Shown: piece by piece, positions 43,314 through 53,112 of the stretch
How the letters are laid out: the number at the start of each line of letters is the position of its first letter
How positions within the stretch are numbered: position 1 is the first letter of the stretch
Source of the DNA: Wenzhouxiangella sp042310355
GTDB lineage: Bacteria; Pseudomonadota; Gammaproteobacteria; Xanthomonadales; Wenzhouxiangellaceae
Length of the DNA: 64,000 nucleotides
Direction of reading: 5' to 3'
Assembly: GCF_042310355.1 (NCBI RefSeq)
Contig: NZ_JBHJMR010000001.1
Location: forward strand, 124,001 to 188,000
Notes under the pieces: model-generated
Database searches by the model: none
What the model was told of the DNA's origin: nothing
Seen by the model: the letters and a program-made list of their open reading frames with translations, nothing else
Program-made: the position numbers and the translations under genes

Positions 43314-45165
43314 ACTCGAATTCCACCGGGCTGGCCACGCCGCCCTCGATGCGCACCACGGGCAGGTCGCGGCGGAAGATATGGCCGTCGGGCAGGCTCA
43401 GCTCACCCATCATGCCGGGCATGGACAGCGTCGGGTCGGCGCGCATCATCGACAGCCAGGGCACCAGCGCGATCGCGTCGCGCCCCAGGGCATGCAGCCG
43501 CGACAGGGTCGAATTGTCGAGGCCGGCATAGAGCGAGCGGGCACGCTCGCGCAGGGCGCCCGCTGTGGTGTAGTCGAGGAACCAGGGCGGCATCGGTGCG
43601 CTGATGCCGTCGAGGTCGCGGTCGCGTTGTGGCTGGGGCGCGCCGTCGACGACATGGGAAGTGGCCATGATGGTCAGGTCGCCAGCGTCGAAGAACGCCA
43701 GCTGGGGCCGCAGCAGGCGCGCATCGCTGGCGCGCGCGCCGAGGAAGATCACGTCGACGTCGCTGCGACGCTGGGCCACGGATTCCATGTCCTCGCCGAG
43801 GATGCCCGCGAGTCGGTCGATGCGAGCCTCGGAGCGGTCGACCTCGAGTATTTCGCGCAGGAGCGTCGAGTGATCGGGCAGCTGGGGGTCGTAGATTCGA
43901 TCCGTCAGCACCCGGCCGCCGCCGAGCGTGAATGTGTCGGCGAACGCTTCGGCCACGCGCTCGCCCCAGTCGGAGTACTGCGACAGAACCAGGGCGCGGC
44001 GGTGGCCCATGGCGAGGGCGTGAATCGCGGCCAGCTCGGCCTCGGTCTCCGGCGGCAGGGCCAGGGCGGTGATTTCCCCACCGGCTTCGGCCAGGCGTTC
44101 GGCGTTTTCCGGCAGGTTGAGCAACAGGGTCGGGATCAGACCGGCGTCCGGCAGTTCGGCCAGCGCCCGGGCCTGGCCACGATCCAGCGGTCCGATCAGG
44201 AAATCCGTCCCGCTTTCCCGAGCGTCGAACCAGGCCGCCACGATGTCTTCGGGTTCGGGGCCGACGTAGCGAAAGGCCAGGCGCGGGCGTTGGCCCGGCG
44301 GCAGGCGCAGCCAGCCGGCAACCAGACCCTCGCGCAAGGCCTCGCCCGGTCGATGCAGGGCCGTATCGGCAGCCGGCAGCAGCACGGTGATGTGCTCGGG
44401 CATGGGCCGGGTCTGGCGCCAGGCCCGGATCCAGCGGCCGGCCTGCTCGGCGTCATAGTCGAGCTCGGGCCAGCGCTGCTGCCAGTCGGTGAGTGCCTCG
44501 TCGAGGGCCGCGTCGTCGAGCAGGTGCTCGCGCGCGCTGATGACCAGGTCGAGCCAGGGCAGGAGTCGTGGCTGGTCGGCGACCTGGTAGAGCACGCGCT
44601 CGAGTTCGGTCACCGGGAACTCCAGCATCAGGGCCAGCGCGGTTTCGCCGCTGAAATCGGTTTCGGCCACGGCATCCTGCAAGGCGGCGAGGGCGTCGCG
44701 GACCGGGCGCGACTCGAGCTCCCGCAAGAGGGCTTCGAGCTCGGCGTGTCGCGCCTCGAGCGACTGGGGCAGCCGGTCGGCCGTGCTCGCCAGCAGCCAG
44801 CCGGCATTGGCCAGGTCGCCCCGGCGCATGGTCAGTTCCGCCTGGGCGAGATCCAGCCGTACGAGCTGGTCATCCACCAGGGCAGCGGTATCGATGCGCC
44901 CCAGCGCCAGCTCGGCCTGGTCGAGCCGCCCGGCCTGCAGCCAGGCCTCGGCGGCCCGAATCAGCAGGGGGTCGCCGTCGAGCGGGCGGGTCAGTGCTTG
45001 CTGCTCGAACGCCAGTGCGGCTTGCTCGTATTCGCCGGCGGCGAGCATGCGTTCGATACGGGTGATGTCCGCGCCGTCGGCGCCGTCGCCTCTAACGCCG
45101 GGTCCGGTGGGTGCGCAGGCGGCAAGAACGGCGACGGCGGCCAGGATTAACACGATTTTCTTCAT
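43291..45165 (-). CDS. lpoA: Penicillin-binding protein activator LpoA (LppC)
   Basis: 624 residues from ATG 45165 (MKKIVLILAAVAVLAAC), a lipoprotein with its lipobox at LAAC. An N-terminal TPR-like helical region (about 30-260) is followed by a periplasmic-binding-protein-like LppC domain (ITVLLPAADTALHRPGEALREG onward). LpoA reaches from the outer membrane to stimulate PBP1A. The usual neighbour rsmI is absent; a prolyl oligopeptidase gene is divergent instead. An upstream extension to 45291 lacks support. Confidence 0.9.
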   Translation of the reverse strand: MKKIVLILAAVAVLAACAPTGPGVRGDGADGADITRIERMLAAGEYEQAALAFEQQALTRPLDGDPLLIRAAEAWLQAGRLDQAELALGRIDTAALVDDQLVRLDLAQAELTMRRGDLANAGWLLASTADRLPQSLEARHAELEALLRELESRPVRDALAALQDAVAETDFSGETALALMLEFPVTELERVLYQVADQPRLLPWLDLVISAREHLLDDAALDEALTDWQQRWPELDYDAEQAGRWIRAWRQTRPMPEHITVLLPAADTALHRPGEALREGLVAGWLRLPPGQRPRLAFRYVGPEPEDIVAAWFDARESGTDFLIGPLDRGQARALAELPDAGLIPTLLLNLPENAERLAEAGGEITALALPPETEAELAAIHALAMGHRRALVLSQYSDWGERVAEAFADTFTLGGGRVLTDRIYDPQLPDHSTLLREILEVDRSEARIDRLAGILGEDMESVAQRRSDVDVIFLGARASDARLLRPQLAFFDAGDLTIMATSHVVDGAPQPQRDRDLDGISAPMPPWFLDYTTAGALRERARSLYAGLDNSTLSRLHALGRDAIALVPWLSMMRADPTLSMPGMMGELSLPDGHIFRRDLPVVRIEGGVASPVEFEYGPSAQR

Positions 45166-45289
45166 GCAGCGAATGATAAACCACGCCGGGTCTTCGGCGG
45201 CGGACGGGGTGCGTGACCAACGGCACGGGCGGATTGACGAGCGATCTGGCATCATGCCGTTGGTTTGAACCCAACCCTGGACATGAAAC

Positions 45290-47377
45290 ATGAAGCAATT
45301 CTTCGCTGCAGTCGTGATGGCGTCGCTGACCTTGCCGGTAGCCGCCGTGGATGCTGATGACCCCTGGCTCTGGCTCGAACAGGTCGAGGGAGAGAACGCC
45401 CTGGCCTGGGCGCGAGGCCAGAACGAACGCTCGCTCGACCATCTGCAGTCGCACCGACTGTTCGATCCGATTCACGAGCGCGCGCTCGAGATCCTCACCT
45501 CCGACGACCGCATCGCCTATCCCTCGCTGATGGGCGGCGAGGTCTACAATTTCTGGCGCGACGATGAGCACGTGCGCGGCATCTGGCGCCGGACCTCACT
45601 CGAGAGTTTCCGCGGCGAGTCGCCCGACTGGGAGGTGATCCTGGACATCGATGCGCTGGCCGAACGCGAGGAACGGAACTGGGTCTGGGCCGGTTCCCAG
45701 TGCCGTTATCCGGCCTACGATCGCTGCATCGTCGGCCTGTCCGTGGGCGGGGCCGATGCTGCCGTACGGCGCGAATTCGACCTGGAAACGCGCGAATTCG
45801 TCGAAGACGGATTCCGGCTGGACGAATCCAAGAGCGTCATCGGCTGGCGCGATCGCGACAGCGTCTTCGTCGGCCCGGCCTACACCGACGAGGAGGTCAC
45901 CGACTCGGGCTACCCGCGCAGCGTGCGCATATGGCGGCGCGGCACCGACCTGTCCGAGGCCGAGACCGTGTTCGAGGGCGAGCGCGGCGATGTCGGCGTC
46001 TTTCCCGCGCGGATCCACGACGGCGACGATCACTACGACGTGATCACCCGCGCGCCGACCTTTTTCACGCGCGAGTACTATCTGTACGAAGACGGCGAAA
46101 CGAGGCGATTGCAGGTGCCCGAGGACGCCGAGCTGACGGGCGTGATCGACGGTCAGCTGTTGATCGATCTCAAGTCCGACTGGGCACTGGACGGGACGAC
46201 CCTCCGGCAGGGCGCCCTGGTCGCCGGCTCGGTCGAAAGCTTCCTCGAGGATTCGCCGAGCGTGGAAGTCCTGCTCCAGCCGGGTGAGCGCCAGTCGATC
46301 AACGGCGTGGCCACGACCCGATCCGCGGTGCTGGTCAATCTGCTCGACAACGTCAACGGCAAGCTCTTGAGCTTTACCCGGCAGGACGGTCGCTGGCAAC
46401 AGAACGAACTCGATGTGCCGCAGATGGGCACGATCTCGGTGGTCACCACCGACGACGATTCCGACCGCTTCTTCTTTGACTACACCGGCTTCCTGACGCC
46501 GTCGACCCTGTTCGAGGCGGATGCCGTGGCGGACAGCCGTCGCAAGGTGCGTTCCGAGCCGGCCTGGTTCGACGCCGAAGGCATGGAGGTGGCGCAGTAC
46601 GAGGCCGAGTCGGCCGACGGCACGAAGATTCCGTATTTCGTCGTGATGCCGCGCGGATACGAGGCCGACGGCGCCAATCCGACCCTGCTTTCGGCCTACG
46701 GCGGCTTCGAGGTTTCGCGCACGCCCTTCTATTCGGGCGTGACGGGCTCGGCCTGGCTCGAGCGCGGCGGCGTGTATGTGCTGGCCAATATTCGTGGTGG
46801 TGGCGAATTCGGCCCGAAGTGGCACCAGGCCGCGCTCAAGGAAAACCGCCAGCGCGCCTTCGACGACCTGATTGCGGTCTCCGAGGATCTGATCGAGCGC
46901 AACATCACCTCATCCGAGCACCTGGGTATCCAGGGCGGCTCCAACGGCGGCCTGCTCGTCGGCGCGGTGATGGTGCAGCGCCCCGATCTGTACAATGCCG
47001 TCGTCTGCCAGGTGCCCCTGCTCGACATGCAGCGCTTCCACAAGCTGCTCTCCGGCGCCAGCTGGATGGGCGAGTACGGCAACCCGGACGACCCTGAGCA
47101 ATGGGCCTACATCAGCGAGTACTCGCCCTACCAGAACGTTTCGGCCGAGGCCGAGTACCCCAGGGCCTTCTTCACCACCTCCACCCGCGACGACCGCGTT
47201 CACCCGGGGCATGCGCGCAAGATGGTGGCGAGAATGCTCGACCAGGGCCACGACGTGCTCTACTACGAGAACATCGAGGGCGGACACGGCGGCGCGGCCA
47301 ATCTCGAGCAGCGCGCCTTTCTGTCGGGCCTGATCTACGCCTACCTGCATGACCGCCTCGGGGCGGGCGCTGATTAG
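45290..47377 (+). CDS. Exported prolyl oligopeptidase (S9A)
   Basis: 695 residues: signal peptide ending near PVAAVDA, N-terminal beta-propeller (about 60-430) and a C-terminal hydrolase domain. The nucleophile motif GGSNGGLL (about 545), a catalytic aspartate in STRDDRVHPGHARKM and histidine in IEGGHGGAAN complete the Ser-Asp-His triad. These enzymes cleave short proline-containing peptides, here in the periplasm. It is monocistronic; a heptamer array starts 4 nt after its stop. Confidence 0.92.
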   Translation: MKQFFAAVVMASLTLPVAAVDADDPWLWLEQVEGENALAWARGQNERSLDHLQSHRLFDPIHERALEILTSDDRIAYPSLMGGEVYNFWRDDEHVRGIWRRTSLESFRGESPDWEVILDIDALAEREERNWVWAGSQCRYPAYDRCIVGLSVGGADAAVRREFDLETREFVEDGFRLDESKSVIGWRDRDSVFVGPAYTDEEVTDSGYPRSVRIWRRGTDLSEAETVFEGERGDVGVFPARIHDGDDHYDVITRAPTFFTREYYLYEDGETRRLQVPEDAELTGVIDGQLLIDLKSDWALDGTTLRQGALVAGSVESFLEDSPSVEVLLQPGERQSINGVATTRSAVLVNLLDNVNGKLLSFTRQDGRWQQNELDVPQMGTISVVTTDDDSDRFFFDYTGFLTPSTLFEADAVADSRRKVRSEPAWFDAEGMEVAQYEAESADGTKIPYFVVMPRGYEADGANPTLLSAYGGFEVSRTPFYSGVTGSAWLERGGVYVLANIRGGGEFGPKWHQAALKENRQRAFDDLIAVSEDLIERNITSSEHLGIQGGSNGGLLVGAVMVQRPDLYNAVVCQVPLLDMQRFHKLLSGASWMGEYGNPDDPEQWAYISEYSPYQNVSAEAEYPRAFFTTSTRDDRVHPGHARKMVARMLDQGHDVLYYENIEGGHGGAANLEQRAFLSGLIYAYLHDRLGAGAD

Positions 47378-47381
47378 GTGC

Positions 47382-47416
47382 TTGCAACTTGCGATTGACA
47401 ACTTGCAACTAAAACC
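47382..47416. repeat. Heptamer array TTGCAAC after the oligopeptidase gene
   Basis: Units TTGCAAC, TTGCGAT, TGACAAC, TTGCAAC and TAAAACC follow one another without gaps, all starting with T. The array begins 4 nt after the stop codon, like the one after glyA. I see no partner array in inverse orientation before rpoH. Confidence 0.55.
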
Positions 47417-47432
47417 GGCCGCCCCAAGGTCT

Positions 47433-47460
47433 GGAACTTCGGGGACCGAGCGCCGTCAAA
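47433..47460 (+). promoter_or_regulatory. Sigma-E promoter of rpoH
   Basis: GGAACTT (47433-47439), a 16-nt spacer and TCAAA (47456-47460) fit the extracytoplasmic sigma-E consensus (GGAACTT, about 16 nt, TCTAA/TCAAA) closely. rpoH is a classic sigma-E target in E. coli (promoter P3). A TACAAT (47521-47526) nearer the gene might be a weak housekeeping -10, but its -35 is poor. Confidence 0.75.
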
Positions 47461-47551
47461 GTGTGCGAGTGGCAAAAAGTACCAGATTGATCCTGATTCG
47501 AGAGATCACGGCCGATTTGGTACAATTTGCATTGAATTGAAGGAGGAAGAA

Positions 47552-48409
<858 letters not shown>

Positions 48410-48444
48410 AGCCGCGCACGGAGCCTCAAGCTGACGACGAAAAG

Positions 48445-48469
48445 AGGGAGCCCAGACGCTCCCTTTTTT
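48445..48469 (+). terminator. Intrinsic terminator of rpoH
   Basis: AGGGAGC (48445-48451) and GCTCCCT (48458-48464) enclose CCAGAC and lead into six T residues (48464-48469). Clear Rho-independent terminator. Confidence 0.9.
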
Positions 48470-48539
48470 CGTGCAGGGGCGCCATTCCGGGGCCTCGGAC
48501 GAGCTTGCCGAGCGGCACCGAGCTGTCTAAGATGCCCCG

Positions 48540-49634
48540 GTGACTTCCGCCCCGACCCCTGACGCTTGCGACCGCATCACCGACCGCGCCGCGGCCCAGG
48601 CGCGAATCGACCGCATCCGGGCTTTCCGCGCGGAACTCGACGCGCTGGAAGGCGAGGGCGTCGAGCTGGATTCGGCTACGCACGAGCGAATCGAGGCCCA
48701 TCACGAGCGAGCGCTGGCGCAGCTGCGTCGCGATTTCGATGTCGATCTCGACGGCGCCCAGAAGCGGCTTTCGCTGGGCATGCGGATCGCCTCGCTGATC
48801 GGCGCCGTGGCGCTGTCTGCAGCGGTTTTCTTTTTCTTCCACCGGGTCTGGGGATACCTGGGGACGCCGGTTCAGGTGGTACTGCTGATCGCGGCCCCGG
48901 TTGCCGCCACCTGGCTGGCCGGGTTTGTCTACCGGCGAGAACGCACGGGCTACTTGACCTCGCTGGTGGCGCTGGTCGCCGTGGCCTGTTTCGTCCTGAA
49001 CCTGAGCGTGATGGGTCAGATCTTCAACCTGGAACCCAGCCGCAATGCCTTCCTCGCCTGGGGGATGTTCGCGCTGATCCTGGCCTATTCCTGGGGGCTG
49101 AAACTGGTGCTGACGGCCGGGCTCGTCAGCCTGATCGCTTTTCTGTCCGCAACGGTGGGGGCCTGGGGCGGGGTCTATTGGCTGTCGTTCGGTGAGCGCC
49201 CCGAAACCGTCCTGGTTGCCGGGCTCGCGATCACGCTGCCGGGATGGATCGCGCGCCTGCCGAGACCCGAGTTCGCCGCCGTCTACCGCGTATTCGGCCT
49301 GCTGGTCGCCCTCATCGCCGTGCTGATCCTGTCGCACTGGGGGCGCGCGAGCGTCCTGCCGCTCGCACCCGCGACCGCCGAGGCCGCCTACCAGCTGCTG
49401 GGCTTTATCGGCAGCGCGGCGGTGATCGCCGCCGGCATTCGCCGTGACGACGGCAAGCTGTTCAACCTGGGTGCGACCTTCTTCATGCTCTTCCTGTACA
49501 CCAAGATCTTCGACTGGTGGTGGGCGTGGCTGCCGAAATGGCTGTTCTTCCTGCTGGTCGGATCGATCGCCGTCGCGTTTCTTTTTCTGCTCGGAAGGGT
49601 CCGGCGTGCCGGCGCCGCGGGAGCAGGGGCGTGA
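48540..49634 (+). CDS. DUF2157-like membrane protein
   Basis: 364 residues from a GTG at 48540. A cytoplasmic N-terminal region (about 1-78, charged and helical) precedes nine or ten membrane helices. The arrangement resembles DUF2157/DUF4401-type proteins of unknown function. The stop overlaps the start of the next gene (GTGA at 49631), and that partner is a DUF4824-type protein, a pairing seen for these families. No ATG fits the N-terminus better. Confidence 0.65.
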   Translation: MTSAPTPDACDRITDRAAAQARIDRIRAFRAELDALEGEGVELDSATHERIEAHHERALAQLRRDFDVDLDGAQKRLSLGMRIASLIGAVALSAAVFFFFHRVWGYLGTPVQVVLLIAAPVAATWLAGFVYRRERTGYLTSLVALVAVACFVLNLSVMGQIFNLEPSRNAFLAWGMFALILAYSWGLKLVLTAGLVSLIAFLSATVGAWGGVYWLSFGERPETVLVAGLAITLPGWIARLPRPEFAAVYRVFGLLVALIAVLILSHWGRASVLPLAPATAEAAYQLLGFIGSAAVIAAGIRRDDGKLFNLGATFFMLFLYTKIFDWWWAWLPKWLFFLLVGSIAVAFLFLLGRVRRAGAAGAGA

Positions 49635-50446
49635 GAATTCGCCTGTCCGTTTTCGCGATCGTGCTGGTCGCGCTGGTCAACGCCTGGTTGCTGGCGGGGG
49701 TTGCCTGGAATCGCAGCGGTGAACCCGAAGCGGTTCTGGCGCTGACCGAGCGCGAGCTGGCTTTGCCTTCCGGCCGCTGGGCCCGGCGGGAAAACTCGGG
49801 TGTGGCGCTGTCCATTCGACGGGTCGGGCGCGATGCGGACTGGCTCGATCGCGACAAGCTGGCGGCGCTCGGATTCGACGTTGACGGCCGCGAAGCGCGC
49901 GCGGCTGACCGCCGTCGCCCCCTGGCTCGGCGGGCCTTCGTGGCGCTGGAGTTCGATGGTCCCGCCTTCGACGCCCTGGTGGCCGCGCAGCAGGATGAAC
50001 TCGAAACCCTGCGTGTCGGCCTCGACAGCGACGAGGCGAACCGTCGGCAGGTCGAGCGCGCCCGGGCGTCGCTCGAACGGCTGGAACGGGTCGAGTCGCG
50101 CCTGGTGGCGATCGACGCCGCGCGCGATGCCGAGGCCCTGCGCGAGCGCTATCCCGACCGCGATCGCTATGCCGTGATGCCCGCTCGCCTGCGCATGTAC
50201 ACGGTCAGCAGGCCGGGTGGCGAGCAGGCCGAAGTGCGGGGCAGGATCGAGTCGCTTTTGCCGCGGCGCGTGCACGTGCCGCGGCGGTTTCAAGCGCCGC
50301 TACAGCAAGCGACGCAGGAGCACCGGGCCCCGCATGACGCGCCACCGCGCTTTCGCGTCCGACTGGCGTTCGGTCGAAGCGGGGCACCCTGGGTCACCGG
50401 CATCGAGCCGATGGGCGAAGCTGCTGCCTCCTCAGGCGGTTCCTGA
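49631..50446 (+). CDS. DUF4824-like membrane-anchored protein
   Basis: 271 residues from GTG 49631. One N-terminal helix (LSVFAIVLVALVNAWLLAGVAW) anchors a mostly exported domain. It contains LALTERELALP and WARRENSGVALSIR, typical of DUF4824. Function unknown. It is coupled to the upstream multi-helix gene and probably forms a complex with it. Its 3' end overlaps the convergent cytochrome gene by 15 bp. Confidence 0.6.
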   Translation: MRIRLSVFAIVLVALVNAWLLAGVAWNRSGEPEAVLALTERELALPSGRWARRENSGVALSIRRVGRDADWLDRDKLAALGFDVDGREARAADRRRPLARRAFVALEFDGPAFDALVAAQQDELETLRVGLDSDEANRRQVERARASLERLERVESRLVAIDAARDAEALRERYPDRDRYAVMPARLRMYTVSRPGGEQAEVRGRIESLLPRRVHVPRRFQAPLQQATQEHRAPHDAPPRFRVRLAFGRSGAPWVTGIEPMGEAAASSGGS

Positions 50447-50989
50447 CGCTGCGCCATTCCGGCGCAACCAGGCGCCCGCAAGCAGGAACATGAGCAGGAT
50501 CAGGGCGCCCGCCGCCCCCGGACCGCCGATCGGTACGCCGATGGGCTCGGGGCCGCCGGCCGGTTCGGGCAGCGCGCCCTGGGCGATCCAGTCGCGGATC
50601 AGGGCCCGTTCCTCCAGCGAGACATTGCCCATCTGGAAACCGGGTCCACCGGGCGCGTCACAGTTGGTCGCCAGCAGCAGCGCGCTGCTTTCGGGTTCGA
50701 ACGGCTCCACGCGGAGTCGCGCCGGGTTGGTGGTGCTGGTGACATCGACCAGGTTGTCGAAGGACTCGCCGGGGCGAAGGTCCATGCCGGCCAGGCCGTT
50801 GTCGCCGTGGCAGCCGGTGCAGTTGTTGAGGATCGGCTGAATCTGGGACTCGAAATCGACCATGGGGGTCTCGGCGATGCCCCCGAGGTCGTCGCATCCG
50901 GTGGCGTCAACGCCAGCATGCGCCGAGGCGGTGATCAGTATCAGGCCGAGGGCGCCGGCCGGGACAAGGAAAGATTTGAACATCGACAT
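50432..50989 (-). CDS. Mono-haem cytochrome c with C-terminal membrane segment
   Basis: 185 residues from ATG 50989. Signal peptide to SAHA-G near 25; haem motif CTGCH (57-61); candidate axial Met120. The fold (DFESQIQPILNNCTGCHG ... LIRDWIAQGAL) resembles the cytochrome domains of planctomycete-type/DUF1592-like proteins. The C-terminus (about 140-185) has a Pro/Gly-rich spacer, one hydrophobic helix and a basic LRR end, resembling a sorting or anchoring tail. Redox partner unknown. Located between DUF4824 and murB. Confidence 0.7.
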   Translation of the reverse strand: MSMFKSFLVPAGALGLILITASAHAGVDATGCDDLGGIAETPMVDFESQIQPILNNCTGCHGDNGLAGMDLRPGESFDNLVDVTSTTNPARLRVEPFEPESSALLLATNCDAPGGPGFQMGNVSLEERALIRDWIAQGALPEPAGGPEPIGVPIGGPGAAGALILLMFLLAGAWLRRNGAASGTA

Positions 50990-51062
50990 GATGAATCCAC
51001 TTGTTGGGTTGGAACGACAGCGCGTCATGCTACCCCAAGGCCGGGCGGGTTGCGACCGGGCT

Positions 51063-52094
51063 TCACACTGACGAGCCCACCAGGCGGGGTTCCGGCTCGA
51101 GCGTCAGGCCGAACGACCGCCTGACCGAAGCGGTAATGGCGTCCACGAGCCGAGCCAGTTCCGACGGGCTGGCACCGCCGTGGTTGACCAGCACCAGGGC
51201 GTGGTTGCGGTACACGCCGACCCGGCCCAGCGAGCGCCCCTTCCAGCCCAGCTGCTCGATCATCCAGGCGGCGGCCAGCTTGCAGCGACCGTCGGGCATC
51301 GACCAGTGCGGCAGGTCCGGGTGTTCGGCCAGCAGTGCGGTGGCGGCATCGGTGCTCACCACCGGGTTCTTGAAGAAGCTGCCGGCATTGGCCAGCCGTG
51401 ACGGTGCGGGCAGGCGGTGCCGGCGCAGGCGCATGACCGCGGCGGCCAGCTGGCGCGGGGTCGGTCGGTCGACGCCGCATCGATCGAGTTCGGCCGCCAG
51501 GCTGGCATAGGTCGTGTTCGGCTCGAATCTGCGCGACAGTCTCAGCGTGACCGCGGCGATCAGGAACCGGTCGCGATCGACCGACTTGAACCGGCTGTCG
51601 CGATAGGCAAACCGGCAGTCTTCCCGCCCCAGCGTGACGACGCGCCCGGTTTGCCGGTCGAGCGCCTCGAGCGATTCGAAAACGTCGCGCAGTTCCACGC
51701 CGTAGGCGCCGATGTTCTGCATCGGCGCCGCGCCGACGCTGCCGGGGATCATGACCAGGTTCTCGATTCCGTGCAGCCCCTCGTCCAGGCATTGAAGCAC
51801 CAGGTCGTGCCAGTTCTCGCCGGCGGCCGCGGTGACCAGTACGTCCTCGCCGCGAGCCCGGATGCGGGTGCCGCGCATGCGGTTGACGATGACACGGCCG
51901 GGATAGTCGCCCAGGAAGAGGGTGTTGGAGCCGCCGCCGAGCACGATCTCGGGCCCGGGTGGCGGCGGCAGCTCGGCGAGCTGCTCGGGAGAGCGGATGC
52001 AGACCAGTTCGGCGGCGCGCGCCGGCAGGCCGAATGTGCTCAGGGCCGTCAGATCGGCGTTGCGATGGATCTCAGGCGCGTGATGTGGCGGCAT
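51063..52094 (-). CDS. murB: UDP-N-acetylenolpyruvoylglucosamine reductase
   Basis: 343 residues from ATG 52094 (preceded by GTGGAGTG). FAD-binding motifs LGGGSNTLF and MIPGSVGAAPMQNIGAYGVEL and the catalytic-serine region NAGSFFKNPVV mark a type I MurB. It reduces enolpyruvyl-UDP-GlcNAc to UDP-MurNAc for peptidoglycan. A GTG five codons upstream is the alternative. The start lies within the 3' end of pyrD (23-nt overlap). Confidence 0.96.
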   Translation of the reverse strand: MPPHHAPEIHRNADLTALSTFGLPARAAELVCIRSPEQLAELPPPPGPEIVLGGGSNTLFLGDYPGRVIVNRMRGTRIRARGEDVLVTAAAGENWHDLVLQCLDEGLHGIENLVMIPGSVGAAPMQNIGAYGVELRDVFESLEALDRQTGRVVTLGREDCRFAYRDSRFKSVDRDRFLIAAVTLRLSRRFEPNTTYASLAAELDRCGVDRPTPRQLAAAVMRLRRHRLPAPSRLANAGSFFKNPVVSTDAATALLAEHPDLPHWSMPDGRCKLAAAWMIEQLGWKGRSLGRVGVYRNHALVLVNHGGASPSELARLVDAITASVRRSFGLTLEPEPRLVGSSV

Positions 52095-53106
52095 CGTCAC
52101 TCCACGCACGTACGCACTCGCCGATCAGGGCGGGGCCGCGGTAGATGAATCCGGTATAGACCTGCACCAGGTCGGCCCCGATGCGTCGCTTCTCGCGCGC
52201 ATCGTCACCGCAGATGACGCCGCCCAGGCCGATGATCGGAAAGTCCGGGCCGAGTACGCAGCGGGCGTGGCGGAGAACCCGGTCGGCCTGCTGCCTGAGC
52301 GGGGCGCCGCTCAGGCCGCCCACCTCGTTGGCGTGCTCGTGACCGTTGACCGGCGCACGCTCGAGCGTCGTGTTGGTGGCGATCAGTCCGTCGATGCCCG
52401 ATTCCCCGATGACCCGAAGGGAAGCCGACAGGGCCTGCTCGTCCCAGTCCGGCGCGATCTTGATCAGGACCGGACGCTGTCGGCCGTGCTGCCGCGCCAG
52501 CTCGTCGCGCGCGGAGGTCAGCTCCTCGAGCAGCTCCGTGAGATGGCCGGTGTCCTGGAGCTGGCGCAGGTTCGCAGTGTTGGGCGAGGAGATGTTGACC
52601 GTCACGTAATCACAGACGGGAAACACCTTCTCGAGGCAGTGGCGGTAGTCCGCGGCCGCCTGTTCGACCGGGGTTTCCTTCTGCTTGCCGATGTTGGCCC
52701 CGACGATACCCGTGAAGCGCCGTTGGCCAAGGCGCTCGACGAGGTGATCGACGCCCTTGTTGTTGAAGCCCAGGCGGTTGATCAGGGCCTGGTGCTCGGC
52801 CAGGCGAAACATGCGCGGCCTGGGGTTGCCCGGCTGCGGCTTCGGGGTGACCGTGCCGACTTCGATGAAGCCGAAACCGAGCTGGCCGAGCGCGTCGATG
52901 TGGTCGCCGTTCTTGTCCAGCCCGGCGGCCAGGCCGACCGGGTTGGGAAAGGTCAGGCCCATCAGTTTGACGGGCTTCGACACCACCCGGCTGCCCATCA
53001 GCCGCGGCAGGCCGATGAGCCTGCCGGCCGACAGCGCGCCCAGCGCCACCTCATGCGCCGTCTCGGGCGGGAGGAGGAACAGGCCGTTGCGGAGCCACTG
53101 GTACAT
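52072..53106 (-). CDS. pyrD: Dihydroorotate dehydrogenase (quinone)
   Basis: 344 residues, class 2 membrane-associated enzyme with N-terminal amphipathic helices (MYQWLRNGLFLLPPETAHE). FMN-binding and catalytic motifs include NPVGLAAGLDKNGD, FIEVGTVTPKPQPGNPRPRMFRL and VTVNISSPNTANLRQLQ (base serine). It oxidises dihydroorotate with quinone. No Shine-Dalgarno precedes the ATG: a heptamer array begins 6 nt upstream of the start codon. Confidence 0.96.
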   Translation of the reverse strand: MYQWLRNGLFLLPPETAHEVALGALSAGRLIGLPRLMGSRVVSKPVKLMGLTFPNPVGLAAGLDKNGDHIDALGQLGFGFIEVGTVTPKPQPGNPRPRMFRLAEHQALINRLGFNNKGVDHLVERLGQRRFTGIVGANIGKQKETPVEQAAADYRHCLEKVFPVCDYVTVNISSPNTANLRQLQDTGHLTELLEELTSARDELARQHGRQRPVLIKIAPDWDEQALSASLRVIGESGIDGLIATNTTLERAPVNGHEHANEVGGLSGAPLRQQADRVLRHARCVLGPDFPIIGLGGVICGDDAREKRRIGADLVQVYTGFIYRGPALIGECVRAWSDDAATSRA

Positions 53107-53112
53107 CTATTC

